Below are positions 1 to 7,580 of a stretch of 64,000 nucleotides of DNA, piece after piece (within the stretch, counting starts at the first letter, position 1; every line of letters begins with the position of its first letter). The DNA lies in contig NZ_WBIR01000005.1 of the NCBI RefSeq assembly GCF_009749395.1, positions 1-64,000 of the forward strand, written 5' to 3'. A program made the translations under genes and the position numbers. The notes under the pieces were generated by a model. The model did no database searches. It was given only the letters and a program-made list of their open reading frames with translations, and was not told the origin of the DNA. The DNA comes from Agromyces salentinus (GTDB lineage Bacteria; Actinomycetota; Actinomycetes; Actinomycetales; Microbacteriaceae).

Positions 1-244
1 CGCCCCGCACGCGCGCCCCGCACACGCTCGCCCGCGCCGCGCACCCCGCGCCCACGCGCCCGCGCGCCCCGCACGCGCTCCGCCATCGCGCGCACGGGCG
101 GGCTCCTGCCGTTCCCACGACGGTTTCCCGGTTCGAGGACGCCCGTCAGCTTCCTCCACACCGCAAACCGTCGCCGGAACGATCACGCTTCGGCAGCCGG
201 CGGATGCGGCAGGCGGGACGAGAGGAGCCCGTCGCGCGGCGCGA
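1..244. other. GC-rich non-coding region with low-complexity start
   Basis: The first 75 bases are low-complexity C/G runs built from variants of cgccccgcacgcg, with no convincing reading frame. Bases 131-182 resemble a second intergenic site at 17771-17824 (see the repeat entry). No promoter or RNA gene is recognisable. It is the 3' flank of the M23 peptidase gene, which reads leftward into it. Confidence 0.5.
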
Positions 245-1723
245 CTAGTTCGTGTTGGCGTAGAGCCAGTCGAGCGGGTCGACCCACTCGCCGTCGATGC
301 CGCCGATGCGGATCTCGAAGTGCAGGTGCGGGCCCGTGGACATGCCCGTGTTGCCGGTCAGGCCGATGACGTCGCCGACCTTGATGACGTCGCCCACCTC
401 CATGCGGCGCGAGTCGTACTGCATGTGCGCGTAGACGCTCGTGACGGTCTCGCCGTCGATCTGGTGGTCGATCATCGTGACGACGCCGAGCGAGCCGCCC
501 TCGTCGGTCGACTCCGAGACGACGCCGTCGGCGATGGCCTGGATCTGCGCACCGAATCCGGGGTTGAAGTCCTGGCCGTGATGGTCCTCGGAGCAGCCGG
601 CGCAGTCCCGGTACCCGAACCGGTCGCCGATGTGGACGCCGACCGCGAAGGGCCATTGGATGGTGCCGCTCGGATTGTTCGTGAAGGTCGCCTCCGCGCG
701 GATGCCGGCGGCCTCGGCGTACTCCTCGATGGTCTGCGACGCATACCCCTCGCGACCCACCGAGGGCGCCGTGACGTCGCCGATGGCCAGCGACTGCCCG
801 TCGATGGAGTCGCCGCCGCCCTGCGAGAAGGCAAGCGCCTGGACGTCGTCTTCGCTGAGCAGCGACAGCGCGGGAATCGTCGTCGTGACGGCGAGCATCG
901 CGGCGAAGCTCATGGCGACGATGCTGGCGAGTCCGCGGGCCCGACGCCGAGCGCGCGGCGCCGCACCGGGACGCGGGTTGCCGGAACCGGCCGCGGGGGT
1001 CTGGCCGGCTGTCGCGCGGCTCCGGGTCGACGAGGCGGGCGTCGCTCGACGCGACGAGCGAGCGGATGCCGCGGGCTGGTCTCGCACGTCGCCGCGCTGC
1101 TCCCGCCGGCTGCGCAGCCCTGCGGTGGGTTCGTGCGCCGTGACCGAGTGACCCGCGCGGGCATCGGCCTCCTGCACGCCGAAGATGTCGAGTCCCTCTG
1201 CGCCGCCGAGGTTCAACTGCACCGGCGCGGCCGGGATCGAGAGCGGGCTTCCGGCGACCGGGACGACCGTGGGCTCGAACGACGAAGCGGCACGGCGTGC
1301 GCGGCGGCCGGGCACCTCGCCCGAGGGCTGTGGTGCTGCGGGCGACTCCGGCATCGGTGCCGGAATCGGAGGCAGGGCCGGCGTCGCGGCGGGGGAGGGC
1401 ATCGAACGCATGACCGGCGAGGCGGCAGGTGCCGAGGGCTGCGACGGCGTGCGAGGCGCCGCGCCGGGCGCTGCCCTGGCCGAGGCGGAACCGAAGAGGT
1501 CGTCGAAACTCGGGCGAACCGGGCTCGAATCCGCCGCCGCCGTACCGCCGGCAACGCTCGTGCGAGGCGTCTCACCGGACTCCCGCTCGCGAAGCTCCCG
1601 ACGGGTCAGGGGTCGCCCGGACCGCAGGGGATCCTGGGTGCCTGGCGTGGAATCGTCGGGCACGAGGGGGGACTCGAGCACGTAGTGAACCTTCGACGTA
1701 CGGACGGGGGAGGGAGATGGCAT
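245..1723 (-). CDS. M23 (LytM-type) peptidase with membrane anchor
   Basis: The product is 492 residues from the ATG at 1723. Residues 1-260 are a low-complexity Pro/Ala/Ser/Arg-rich, presumably cytoplasmic segment; 266-290 form one membrane helix; the C-terminal third is a LytM domain. Zinc ligands are visible as HxxxD at H381/D385 and HxH at H466/H468, with a further His at 433, so the metal site looks complete. The family cleaves peptidoglycan cross-links, and the topology places the domain outside the cell. The start is uncertain: the frame stays open upstream into the next gene, and a GTG about 14 codons further in has a better-spaced GAAGG ribosome site. Confidence 0.85.
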   Translation of the reverse strand: MPSPSPVRTSKVHYVLESPLVPDDSTPGTQDPLRSGRPLTRRELRERESGETPRTSVAGGTAAADSSPVRPSFDDLFGSASARAAPGAAPRTPSQPSAPAASPVMRSMPSPAATPALPPIPAPMPESPAAPQPSGEVPGRRARRAASSFEPTVVPVAGSPLSIPAAPVQLNLGGAEGLDIFGVQEADARAGHSVTAHEPTAGLRSRREQRGDVRDQPAASARSSRRATPASSTRSRATAGQTPAAGSGNPRPGAAPRARRRARGLASIVAMSFAAMLAVTTTIPALSLLSEDDVQALAFSQGGGDSIDGQSLAIGDVTAPSVGREGYASQTIEEYAEAAGIRAEATFTNNPSGTIQWPFAVGVHIGDRFGYRDCAGCSEDHHGQDFNPGFGAQIQAIADGVVSESTDEGGSLGVVTMIDHQIDGETVTSVYAHMQYDSRRMEVGDVIKVGDVIGLTGNTGMSTGPHLHFEIRIGGIDGEWVDPLDWLYANTN

Positions 1724-1994
1724 CCCGACTTCACCGCCGGGATTACGGATTGGTAAAGCGTATATCGAACGCGCCATTCGTGCCACGTGTCCAGCGGGTG
1801 GATCCGTCGTCCGTGGGCGTCTCGGCGACGCGATCCGCACGTTTCCAGCGCCTGCCCGTGCCGAGCTCGCCCGACCTGAGAGACTTCTCCGAATCGGATG
1901 TCCCGAGCAGGCGCGGCCCGCACCGCCGAGCGCCTGCCGAGGGATGGCGCCTCCGGGCCGGTAACGCTCCTCCAGGCGCCCCGAGTGAGGCGCC

Positions 1995-2816
1995 TCAGGC
2001 GTCGACGCCGGACGCCCTGAGCAGGGCCGCGAATGCGTCGTAGAGGTCTGGGGCGGTGGCCACCAGGAGCTCGACGTCCTCGCGCCCGCCGCGGACACCA
2101 CCGACCCGGGCACCGGCCTCGCGGGCGATGAGCCCGCCGGCGGCGTGGTCCCATGCGTTGAGCCCTCGCTCGTAGAGGGCGTCCACCCGGCCTCCGGCGA
2201 GGGAGGCGAGGTCGAGCGCGGCCGAGCCCATGCGCCGGATGTCGCGCACCTCGGGGAGCACGCCGAGCAGTACCTCGGCCTGCTCGCGCCGCACCTCGGA
2301 CGCGTACCCGAAGCCCGTCGCGACGAGCGCCTGCCCGAGCGGGACGCCCGTGTTGACGGCGAGGGGCCGGCCCGACGACCGCGCTCCGCCGCCGAGGCTC
2401 GCCTCGAACAGCTCACCGGTGACGGGGTTCACGACCACCCCGGCGAGCGTCGAGCCCTCGATGCGCCGGGGCCCCGCCTGCTCGGCCACCGCGATGCTGA
2501 CCGACCACGACGGGATCCCGTAGAGGAAGTTCACCGTGCCGTCGATCGGATCGACGACCCAGTCGAGCCCGGTCGTCCCGACCCGCGCCGCACCCTCCTC
2601 CCCCACGATGCCGTCGTCGGGGCGCGCCTCGAGGATCAGCGACCTGATGAACGCCTCGGTGTCACGATCGACCGCGGTCACGATGTCCGTCGGCGTCGAC
2701 TTCGTCGCGGCGACGCTCACCCCGGCGCGACGCGCCTCGAGGGCGAACTCCGAGGCGCGCACGGCGATATCCCGTGCGATGGCGAGCAGCTGAGCGGATG
2801 CCGCGTTCGAGGTCAT
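1995..2816 (-). CDS. inositol monophosphatase family protein
   Basis: 273 residues, the usual length for this Mg-dependent sugar-phosphatase family. Metal-binding motifs are intact: GEE at 72-74, the DPIDGT block with D89 and D92, and WDHAAG with D223. Members hydrolyse myo-inositol-1-phosphate, histidinol phosphate or related small phosphates; the exact substrate cannot be read here. The ATG has a TAGCGT box 7 nt upstream (2824-2829 on the reverse strand), which supports this start and suggests a leaderless mRNA. It reads away from the DUF7882 gene at 2888. Confidence 0.9.
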   Translation of the reverse strand: MTSNAASAQLLAIARDIAVRASEFALEARRAGVSVAATKSTPTDIVTAVDRDTEAFIRSLILEARPDDGIVGEEGAARVGTTGLDWVVDPIDGTVNFLYGIPSWSVSIAVAEQAGPRRIEGSTLAGVVVNPVTGELFEASLGGGARSSGRPLAVNTGVPLGQALVATGFGYASEVRREQAEVLLGVLPEVRDIRRMGSAALDLASLAGGRVDALYERGLNAWDHAAGGLIAREAGARVGGVRGGREDVELLVATAPDLYDAFAALLRASGVDA

Positions 2817-2887
2817 GCCCCCAACGCTAGCCCTGCCCGGTCCGCGACGATATGCACGCCCCCGTCCGGAACTGGCATGCTGATCCC

Positions 2888-3253
2888 GTGGGCATTCTGA
2901 CCTGGAACTTCACGCGGACCATCGAGCTGGAAGACCGCGCGCTCGCGCACGTCCGAAGCGTCGTGTTCACGAAGCTGCGGCGCGGCGAGTCGTTCGCGTA
3001 CTCGTGGGAGAACACCGTCGAACGCGGCAGCGGCCGCAACTCGGTCTGGTTCGGTCCCGACATCCCCGTGACGTTCGAGTTCTTCGGGGAGCGCGACATC
3101 CCGCTGAACCCCCGCTGGGTTCGCGCGCTCATGACGGCGGCGAACTCGCCAGGCGGCCTCGTGCTCGTCCCTGAGCCGGATCAGGAGCCATCCGATGCGC
3201 CGAGGGCGCCGGACGGACCCCAGGCTGCCGCACGCGGCCGTCAGGCCCCTTGA
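2888..3253 (+). CDS. DUF7882 family small protein, copy 1
   Basis: 121 residues from a GTG. It shares a pattern with the genes at 3241 and 4892: a short N-terminal strand, then D-R-x-LAH-x-x-x-V, KLRR-(G/K)-E-S/Y-F, a weakly conserved middle with W-(I/F)-x-P-x-I-P, and a C-terminal W-x-x-A-L-x-x-x-ANS-x-G-G/L-x-L-V-P-E-P. I know this as a Microbacteriaceae-restricted family, formerly mis-annotated as ATP-dependent DNA ligase; it has no ligase motif and no known function. This copy has an extended, variable Ala/Pro/Arg-rich tail. CATGCT lies 6 nt before the GTG, a possible leaderless start. Its end overlaps the end of the convergent copy 2 by 13 bp. Confidence 0.8.
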   Translation: MGILTWNFTRTIELEDRALAHVRSVVFTKLRRGESFAYSWENTVERGSGRNSVWFGPDIPVTFEFFGERDIPLNPRWVRALMTAANSPGGLVLVPEPDQEPSDAPRAPDGPQAAARGRQAP

Positions 3254-3567
3254 GCGGGTTGGCCGAGAGGATCGGCGGGTTCGGGCACCAGGATGAGGCC
3301 CGAAGCGGAGTTGGCCGCCTTGGTCAGCGCCTGCACCCACGCGCCGTTGAGGCGCGGCGGCCGCCCGCCGAAGTACTCGAAGGCGAGCGGAATGGACGGC
3401 GAGATCCAGACCGAGGTGCGCCCGAATCCGCTCGAGGAGGATTCGGTCCAGGTGAACGCGAAGTACTCGCCGCGGCGGAGCTTCGCCCAGATCACCGACT
3501 GCAGGTGTGCCAGGACGCGATCGTCGAACGAGACGACCAGCTTGGAATCGTAGGTGAGGGTGCCCAT
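3241..3567 (-). CDS. DUF7882 family small protein, copy 2
   Basis: 108 residues starting MGTLTYDSK, the typical N-terminus of this family. It contains DDRVLAH, AKLRRGEYFAF, a SVWISPSIP block and ANSASGLILVPEP near the end. It is convergent with copy 1, with the last 13 bp overlapping. A second ATG directly precedes the chosen one; the second is preferred because family members start M-G-x-L. No membrane segment or signal peptide. Function unknown. Confidence 0.82.
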   Translation of the reverse strand: MGTLTYDSKLVVSFDDRVLAHLQSVIWAKLRRGEYFAFTWTESSSSGFGRTSVWISPSIPLAFEYFGGRPPRLNGAWVQALTKAANSASGLILVPEPADPLGQPAQGA

Positions 3568-3697
3568 CATGGGCAGGATATCGGTCTCGGCCCCGTCGCG
3601 CAGCGACCCCACGAAACCGTCGATGGCGGAGTATAACCCCTCGGGGCCGATCGAGCGGTCTCTTGCCAGAGCAGGTATGGCGGGAGAGGCTGGTCGC

Positions 3698-4477
3698 GTG
3701 GCAACGAGTGAATGGACGCCCTCAGCCGCGGAGCTTTCCGCGGAACTTCGTCGAGCGCTCGCTGAGGAGGAACTGATCGCGTTCTTCCAGCCTCAGGTCG
3801 ACCTGCGCTCGGGCCGCGTCGTCGCGGTCGAGGCACTCTGTCGTTGGAATCATCCGCAGTACGGGGTCCTGATGCCCGACCGGTTCATCCAGGAGGCTGA
3901 GCGGTCGGGGTACATCGCGCGGCTCGACCGGCTGATGCTCGAGGAGGCCGCGAGGCGGGCAGTCGAGTGGCACGGTCGGGGCATCGAGGTCTCCTTCGCG
4001 GTGAACGTCTCGCCCACGGAACTGCACCCGGAGTTCGCCGACTCGACCCTGGAGCACCTCCAGGAGCTCCACCTTCCGCCTCGTGCGGTGACGGTCGAGA
4101 TCACCGAGTCACCCGCACTGCAGGAGTCGTGCGAGGAGTACCGCACCCTCCAGACTCTGCTCGAGGGCGGGGTGGGCGTCGCGGTCGACGACTTCGGCGC
4201 AGGGCACACGACGCTCGAGAGCCTCAGGCGGCTGCCCTTGAGCGAGATCAAGATCGACCGTTCGCTGATGCTCGACCAGCGCCCGGAGGCCGACTCTCTC
4301 GTCGCCGAGTGCATCGGCATCGCGCATGAGCGCGCCGCGATCGTGGTCGCCGAAGGCGTCGAGACCGACGAGCACCTCGCCCGCGCCGTGCGCTGGGGAT
4401 GCGATCGCGCCCAGGGCTTCTACTTCGCACCCGCCCTGTCGGCGGAGGAGATCGAACCGCTGCTCGTCGTCGCCTGA
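3698..4477 (+). CDS. EAL-domain c-di-GMP phosphodiesterase
   Basis: 259 residues, essentially a stand-alone EAL domain. The catalytic set is complete: EAL at 45-47, N103 in NVSP, E134 in EITES, D164-D165 in DDFGAG, K185 in IKID, E219 and E222 in EGVET and Q239. The protein is therefore predicted to hydrolyse cyclic di-GMP to pGpG. There is no sensor or membrane domain, so it is cytoplasmic. The GTG at 3698 has GGGAGAGG 8 nt upstream; an ATG at 3677 is the alternative but has no good ribosome site. It converges on the bacteriophytochrome-cyclase at 5241, with opposite activity. Confidence 0.9.
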   Translation: MATSEWTPSAAELSAELRRALAEEELIAFFQPQVDLRSGRVVAVEALCRWNHPQYGVLMPDRFIQEAERSGYIARLDRLMLEEAARRAVEWHGRGIEVSFAVNVSPTELHPEFADSTLEHLQELHLPPRAVTVEITESPALQESCEEYRTLQTLLEGGVGVAVDDFGAGHTTLESLRRLPLSEIKIDRSLMLDQRPEADSLVAECIGIAHERAAIVVAEGVETDEHLARAVRWGCDRAQGFYFAPALSAEEIEPLLVVA

Positions 4478-4592
4478 CGGCGAGGCGTCACCCACGACGT
4501 CGCCTGACGTGCGGCGTCACCGACGGCTGGGCGCGTGCCGCCCCGTCGGTCTCCCAGGCCTCGAGAAACAGCCCGGACGGGCCCGTGCGGCC

Positions 4593-4859
4593 CTAGAGGC
4601 CGAATTCGTCGTCGACGCCCGACCCGGAACGGTCGTCGGCACGGTCGGCCGTCTCGCCGCCCACGTCGATCTGCGACCAGGTCACGGGCATGCCGGGCGA
4701 GAAGAGGATGTCGATGCCGGGTCCCCCGCGCAGCGGTGGGATGTTCACGTACCCACCACCCGCCTTGATCGCCTCGAGGATGTTTCCCTTGAGGTCGGTC
4801 ACGGGGTCGGGCAGGAAGTAGTCGCGTCCGTCAACGGTCAGGCGGTGCACAATGCTCAC
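4593..4859 (-). CDS. hypothetical protein, 88 residues
   Basis: A small protein starting from a GTG, with an acidic Asp/Glu-rich tail and no signal peptide or membrane segment. I do not recognise the family. The start is supported by a TAGCCT box at 4866-4871 on the reverse strand, 6 nt upstream. It is divergent from DUF7882 copy 3, with only 32 bp between the two start codons, so the pair is probably co-regulated. The N-terminal half (V-D-G-R-D-Y-F-L-P-D) looks like a small beta-rich domain; no function can be assigned. Confidence 0.65.
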   Translation of the reverse strand: MSIVHRLTVDGRDYFLPDPVTDLKGNILEAIKAGGGYVNIPPLRGGPGIDILFSPGMPVTWSQIDVGGETADRADDRSGSGVDDEFGL

Positions 4860-4891
4860 AGGATCAGGCTACTCCCAGTAGGATCACGTCG
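4860..4891. promoter_or_regulatory. divergent leaderless promoter pair
   Basis: This 32-bp gap holds two opposed -10 boxes: TAGCCT on the reverse strand (4866-4871), 6 nt before the GTG at 4859, and TAGGAT on the forward strand (4879-4884), 7 nt before the ATG at 4892. The -35 region of each would lie inside the other gene. Confidence 0.5.
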
Positions 4892-5188
4892 ATGGGAAAC
4901 CTGCACTACGGCTCGCCTCCGGCGTCCTTCGACATGCCCGACCGCACGCTCGCGCACGTGGAATTCGTCGTGCTCGCGAAACTCCGCCGCAAGGAGAGCT
5001 TCGCGCTCTCGATCGAGAGCCCGACCGGCGGGCGTCAGCAGATCTGGATCAACGGCGCCGCCACGCTGCGATTCGAGTTCGACACGAACGTGACCGACAT
5101 CAATCGGGCATGGCTCGAAGTGCTCATCGACTCGGCGAACAGCGCCGGCGGCATGCGCCTGACCCCCGAGCCCGAGCGCGCCGGCTGA
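4892..5188 (+). CDS. DUF7882 family small protein, copy 3
   Basis: 98 residues, the most compact of the three copies. It shows DRTLAHVEFVV, AKLRRKESFAL, QIWINGAATL in place of the W-x-P-x-I-P block, and DSANSAGGMRLTPEP at the end. It is followed by a 9-bp terminator-like hairpin at 5187-5209 and is convergent with the bacteriophytochrome gene. Start fixed by the M-G-N-L motif and the TAGGAT box 7 nt upstream. Function unknown. Confidence 0.82.
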   Translation: MGNLHYGSPPASFDMPDRTLAHVEFVVLAKLRRKESFALSIESPTGGRQQIWINGAATLRFEFDTNVTDINRAWLEVLIDSANSAGGMRLTPEPERAG

Positions 5189-5209
5189 CGCCGGGCGCCG
5201 CCCGGCGTC
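5187..5209. terminator. hairpin between convergent genes
   Basis: A perfect 9-bp stem (gacgccggg with cccggcgtc) and a 5-nt loop begins at the stop codon of the DUF7882 gene and faces the end of the convergent cyclase gene. There is no T-tract, as is usual in high-GC actinobacteria. Confidence 0.5.
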
Positions 5210-5240
5210 ACGGCAGCCGACCGGGGTCGGCCGCCGCTCC

Positions 5241-7184
5241 TCAGAGCGAGACGCGGTTGCGCCCCGCCCGCTTCGCCCGGTACATCGCGGCGTCCGCGGC
5301 TTCGAGCAGGCCCGTCCGAGGCGTCCCGGGCTCGGCCACGACCACACCGCACGACGCCGTGACCGTGAGGGACACCCGTCCCCTGACGATGGGCGCCGCG
5401 ATCGCCTCGACCATCCGGTCTGCGATGGCCTGCACGTCCTCGCCGATGACGCCGTCGAGGAGCACGACGAACTCGTCGCCGCCGAGGCGCACGACCTCGT
5501 CCTGCTCACGAGAGTTCGCAGCGAGCCGCTCGGCGACCTCGAGGATGACCGCATCGCCGACATCGTGGCCGTAGCGGTCGTTGATGGACTTGAACTCGTC
5601 GAGGTCGACGAAGAGCACGGCCTTGCCGTCTGCGCCCACGGGCCCTCGCGTCTCCAGGCGCTCGACGAGGTATCGCCGGTTGTAGAGGCCGGTCAGGGCG
5701 TCGCGCATCGCGAGCTCAGCGAGTTGCGCCTCGGCGCGCCGCTGCAGGGCGACCTGGAGTTCGCTCCCGAGGTCGGCCGCCTCGTCGACGACCGTGCCCC
5801 AGGGCTCCGAGCGGCCGACGATGGTGCGCTGCCACGCCGAGAAGGACGTGCGCGGCGACAACTCGTCGGGACGGTCGACACCGCCGGGGTCGCCGAGCCA
5901 CGAGATCTCGCGAAGGACCTCGCCGCGGAAGAACACGAGCACGTCCCCGTCGCCGTCGAGCGACACGACGAGCATTCCCGCGACATCGGGCAGCAGGCTC
6001 GCGACATCCGGCCGGTCGTTGGCGAGCGCCTCGGAGACGAAGGACCCGCCCTCGAGCAGTTCGAGGGCCCTGGTGACGTCGGCGATGGGCGGGACGTCAC
6101 CGCCCACCCGGACGATCCCGCCGATGCGCACGAAGACGCCGTCTGCGGGAACCAGGTCGAGGACGGTCTGCGAGCCGCCGAGCAGGGCCTTCCGGATGTC
6201 GTCCGAGGCGTACAGCGGGGCGAGCAGGGCCGCCCGACGCTCGCGGACCTCGACCATGTGGCGCAGGCGCGTGATCTCGCGCATCGACGCGAACTGCATC
6301 GCGAGCTGTCCCGCGAGCACCTCGAGCGAGCGCCGCAGCAGCACCGGGAGCCGGCGCTCGGTTCGGTGGGCGCAGGTGATCATGCCCACGAGACGGCCGT
6401 CCTCGACGAGCGAGAGCGAGAACGTCGACGCCTGCCCCATGTTGCGCATGTACTCCAGGTGGTGGGGCGAGACGCTGCGCAACTCGGCGTTCGAGAGGTC
6501 GATGCTTCGGGCGTCGCCGGCCACCGACAGGAGCGGGATGCCCGGGTCGGTGGTGCTGGCGATCGCCCGTCCGAGCTTCGCCAGGTACAGGGCGCGCGCC
6601 TGCGCCGGGATGTCGGATGCCGGGAAGTGCAGCCCGATGTACGGCTCGAGCTCGTCGACGTGGTCGTCGGCGACCACCTCGCCATGGCCGTCGTCGTGGA
6701 AGTGGTAGATCATCACCCGGTCGAAGCCGGTGATGCGTCGGATCGCCGCCGCAGCCTCCGCGCGCAACTCCTCGATCGAGGTGAGTCCGGAGAGGCGGGT
6801 GATCGCCTCCACGACGGCGGTGCGCGCGTATTCGTTGCCCGGCGGCACGGGCTCGAGCTCGACCAGGGTCAGGCCGTCGAGCCGGTGGACGATCGCATCG
6901 GTCGGCACCCCCTGCCACTCGACCCGCACGGGGTCGATCGCGCGGCCGGTGCGCATCGCGAACTCGAGGTCGGCGTCATCGATCTCCACGACCGGCCGTC
7001 CGAGCCATTCGCGGGCGTTCTCGCTCGCGACGACGATCACCTGGGTGGCGTCGTCGATGCCGAGCAGGGTGCCATGACCTTGGATCGTGCCTGGCGTGCG
7101 AATGGGCTCCTTCGCGCATTCTGCAAGCCGCCGCAGTTCGTCCGGATCGATGGCGAGTTCCGCCGGGTCCACAGGCGACTCCAT
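5241..7184 (-). CDS. bacteriophytochrome-diguanylate cyclase (PAS-GAF-PHY-GGDEF)
   Basis: 647 residues. PAS (about 10-110) begins with C23 in a CAKEPIRTPGTIQGHG block, matching the N-terminal biliverdin-attachment cysteine of bacteriophytochromes. GAF (about 125-305) has PASDIP (D191), SPHHLEYMRNMG (H242, Y245) and CAH (H273), the usual chromophore contacts. The PHY domain has the tongue motif PRTSF at 444-448. The C-terminal GGDEF domain has GGDEF at 568-572 and an RxxD inhibitory site at 559-562. The protein should therefore be a red/far-red-sensing, product-inhibited synthase of cyclic di-GMP. No heme oxygenase is in the window. Start at ATG 7184 is the first that fits the PAS_2 N-terminus; an open frame continues 33 codons upstream. 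Confidence 0.92.
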   Translation of the reverse strand: MESPVDPAELAIDPDELRRLAECAKEPIRTPGTIQGHGTLLGIDDATQVIVVASENAREWLGRPVVEIDDADLEFAMRTGRAIDPVRVEWQGVPTDAIVHRLDGLTLVELEPVPPGNEYARTAVVEAITRLSGLTSIEELRAEAAAAIRRITGFDRVMIYHFHDDGHGEVVADDHVDELEPYIGLHFPASDIPAQARALYLAKLGRAIASTTDPGIPLLSVAGDARSIDLSNAELRSVSPHHLEYMRNMGQASTFSLSLVEDGRLVGMITCAHRTERRLPVLLRRSLEVLAGQLAMQFASMREITRLRHMVEVRERRAALLAPLYASDDIRKALLGGSQTVLDLVPADGVFVRIGGIVRVGGDVPPIADVTRALELLEGGSFVSEALANDRPDVASLLPDVAGMLVVSLDGDGDVLVFFRGEVLREISWLGDPGGVDRPDELSPRTSFSAWQRTIVGRSEPWGTVVDEAADLGSELQVALQRRAEAQLAELAMRDALTGLYNRRYLVERLETRGPVGADGKAVLFVDLDEFKSINDRYGHDVGDAVILEVAERLAANSREQDEVVRLGGDEFVVLLDGVIGEDVQAIADRMVEAIAAPIVRGRVSLTVTASCGVVVAEPGTPRTGLLEAADAAMYRAKRAGRNRVSL

Positions 7185-7334
7185 CCGCCGGCCATAAGAA
7201 GGGGAGCCGGTCGCGCCAACTGTATTCAGGGATACTGCCCTCAGGCAAGCGCCCAGACCCCCTTGACAAGATCCGATTGCCATGCAATGTCCAGCCGCGG
7301 CGACTCCCGCGGATGGGGCATCCGGAGACGCGGA

Positions 7335-7368
7335 AGCCCCGGTCGGGATCTGGGGATCCGCCGGGGCT
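7335..7368 (-). terminator. terminator of the original tRNA-Tyr gene
   Basis: The inverted repeat agccccgg / ccggggct (8 bp, 18-nt loop) lies just downstream, on the reverse strand, of the displaced tRNA 3' end. It was probably the terminator of the tRNA gene before the element separated them. Confidence 0.55.
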
Positions 7369-7371
7369 CAG

Positions 7372-7429
7372 GGTGGCGAGTGAGGGATTCGAACCCCCGA
7401 AGTCGATGACAGCTGATTTACAGTCAGAT
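7372..7429 (-). repeat. attL: displaced 3' part of tRNA-Tyr, 58-bp direct repeat
   Basis: These 58 bases are identical to 14776-14833, which form the 3' two-thirds (anticodon arm to acceptor stem) of an intact tRNA-Tyr gene. Here the 5' part is absent, so it is a tRNA fragment. The base corresponding to the last A of CCA is C here, so the ancestral chromosomal gene probably did not encode CCA. Confidence 0.9.
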
Positions 7430-7541
7430 ATTGCGTGGGCACACGTGTCGATCAATGTCCCTTCGTGCCCGCGTGTTTGCTGGGATTCGCACCGCCCGGT
7501 ATCTGATTGTGTACCCTCAGAGAAACTCGATTCGACTTCGT

Positions 7542-7561
7542 GGATTGCCCACGGATTGCCC
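7542..7561. repeat. left-arm direct repeats (candidate integrase arm sites)
   Basis: Two copies of ggattgccc, 11 bp apart. The same word occurs at the right end as gattgccc (14671-14678), ggattgccc (14681-14689) and inverted gggcaatcc (14701-14709). Their position at both ends fits arm-type sites for the recombinase. Confidence 0.5.
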
Positions 7562-7580
7562 GAAAGGTCCTAGCGCCCGC

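Larger units (their letters stand above)
7185..7580. other. non-coding junction: left end of integrative element
   Basis: From left to right this stretch holds the 5' flank of the bacteriophytochrome gene, a terminator hairpin (7335-7368), the displaced tRNA-Tyr 3' half (7372-7429) and the left arm of the element, with two direct copies of ggattgccc (7542-7550, 7553-7561) just before the integrase gene. Confidence 0.75.

Noticed and set aside
1724-2416. The M23 peptidase frame stays open upstream to 2416, giving a 723-residue protein
   Set aside because: The extension overlaps the inositol-monophosphatase gene on the same strand and has no family similarity; it reflects the lack of stop codons in GC-rich DNA.
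2888-5188. DUF7882 copies as ATP-dependent DNA ligases
   Set aside because: About 100 residues, no KxDG nucleotidyltransferase motif; the label is an old mis-annotation.
7263-7268. ttgaca as a -35 box on the forward strand before the integrase
   Set aside because: No convincing -10 box follows at 16-19 bp, and the site lies in the chromosomal flank 300 bp before the start codon.
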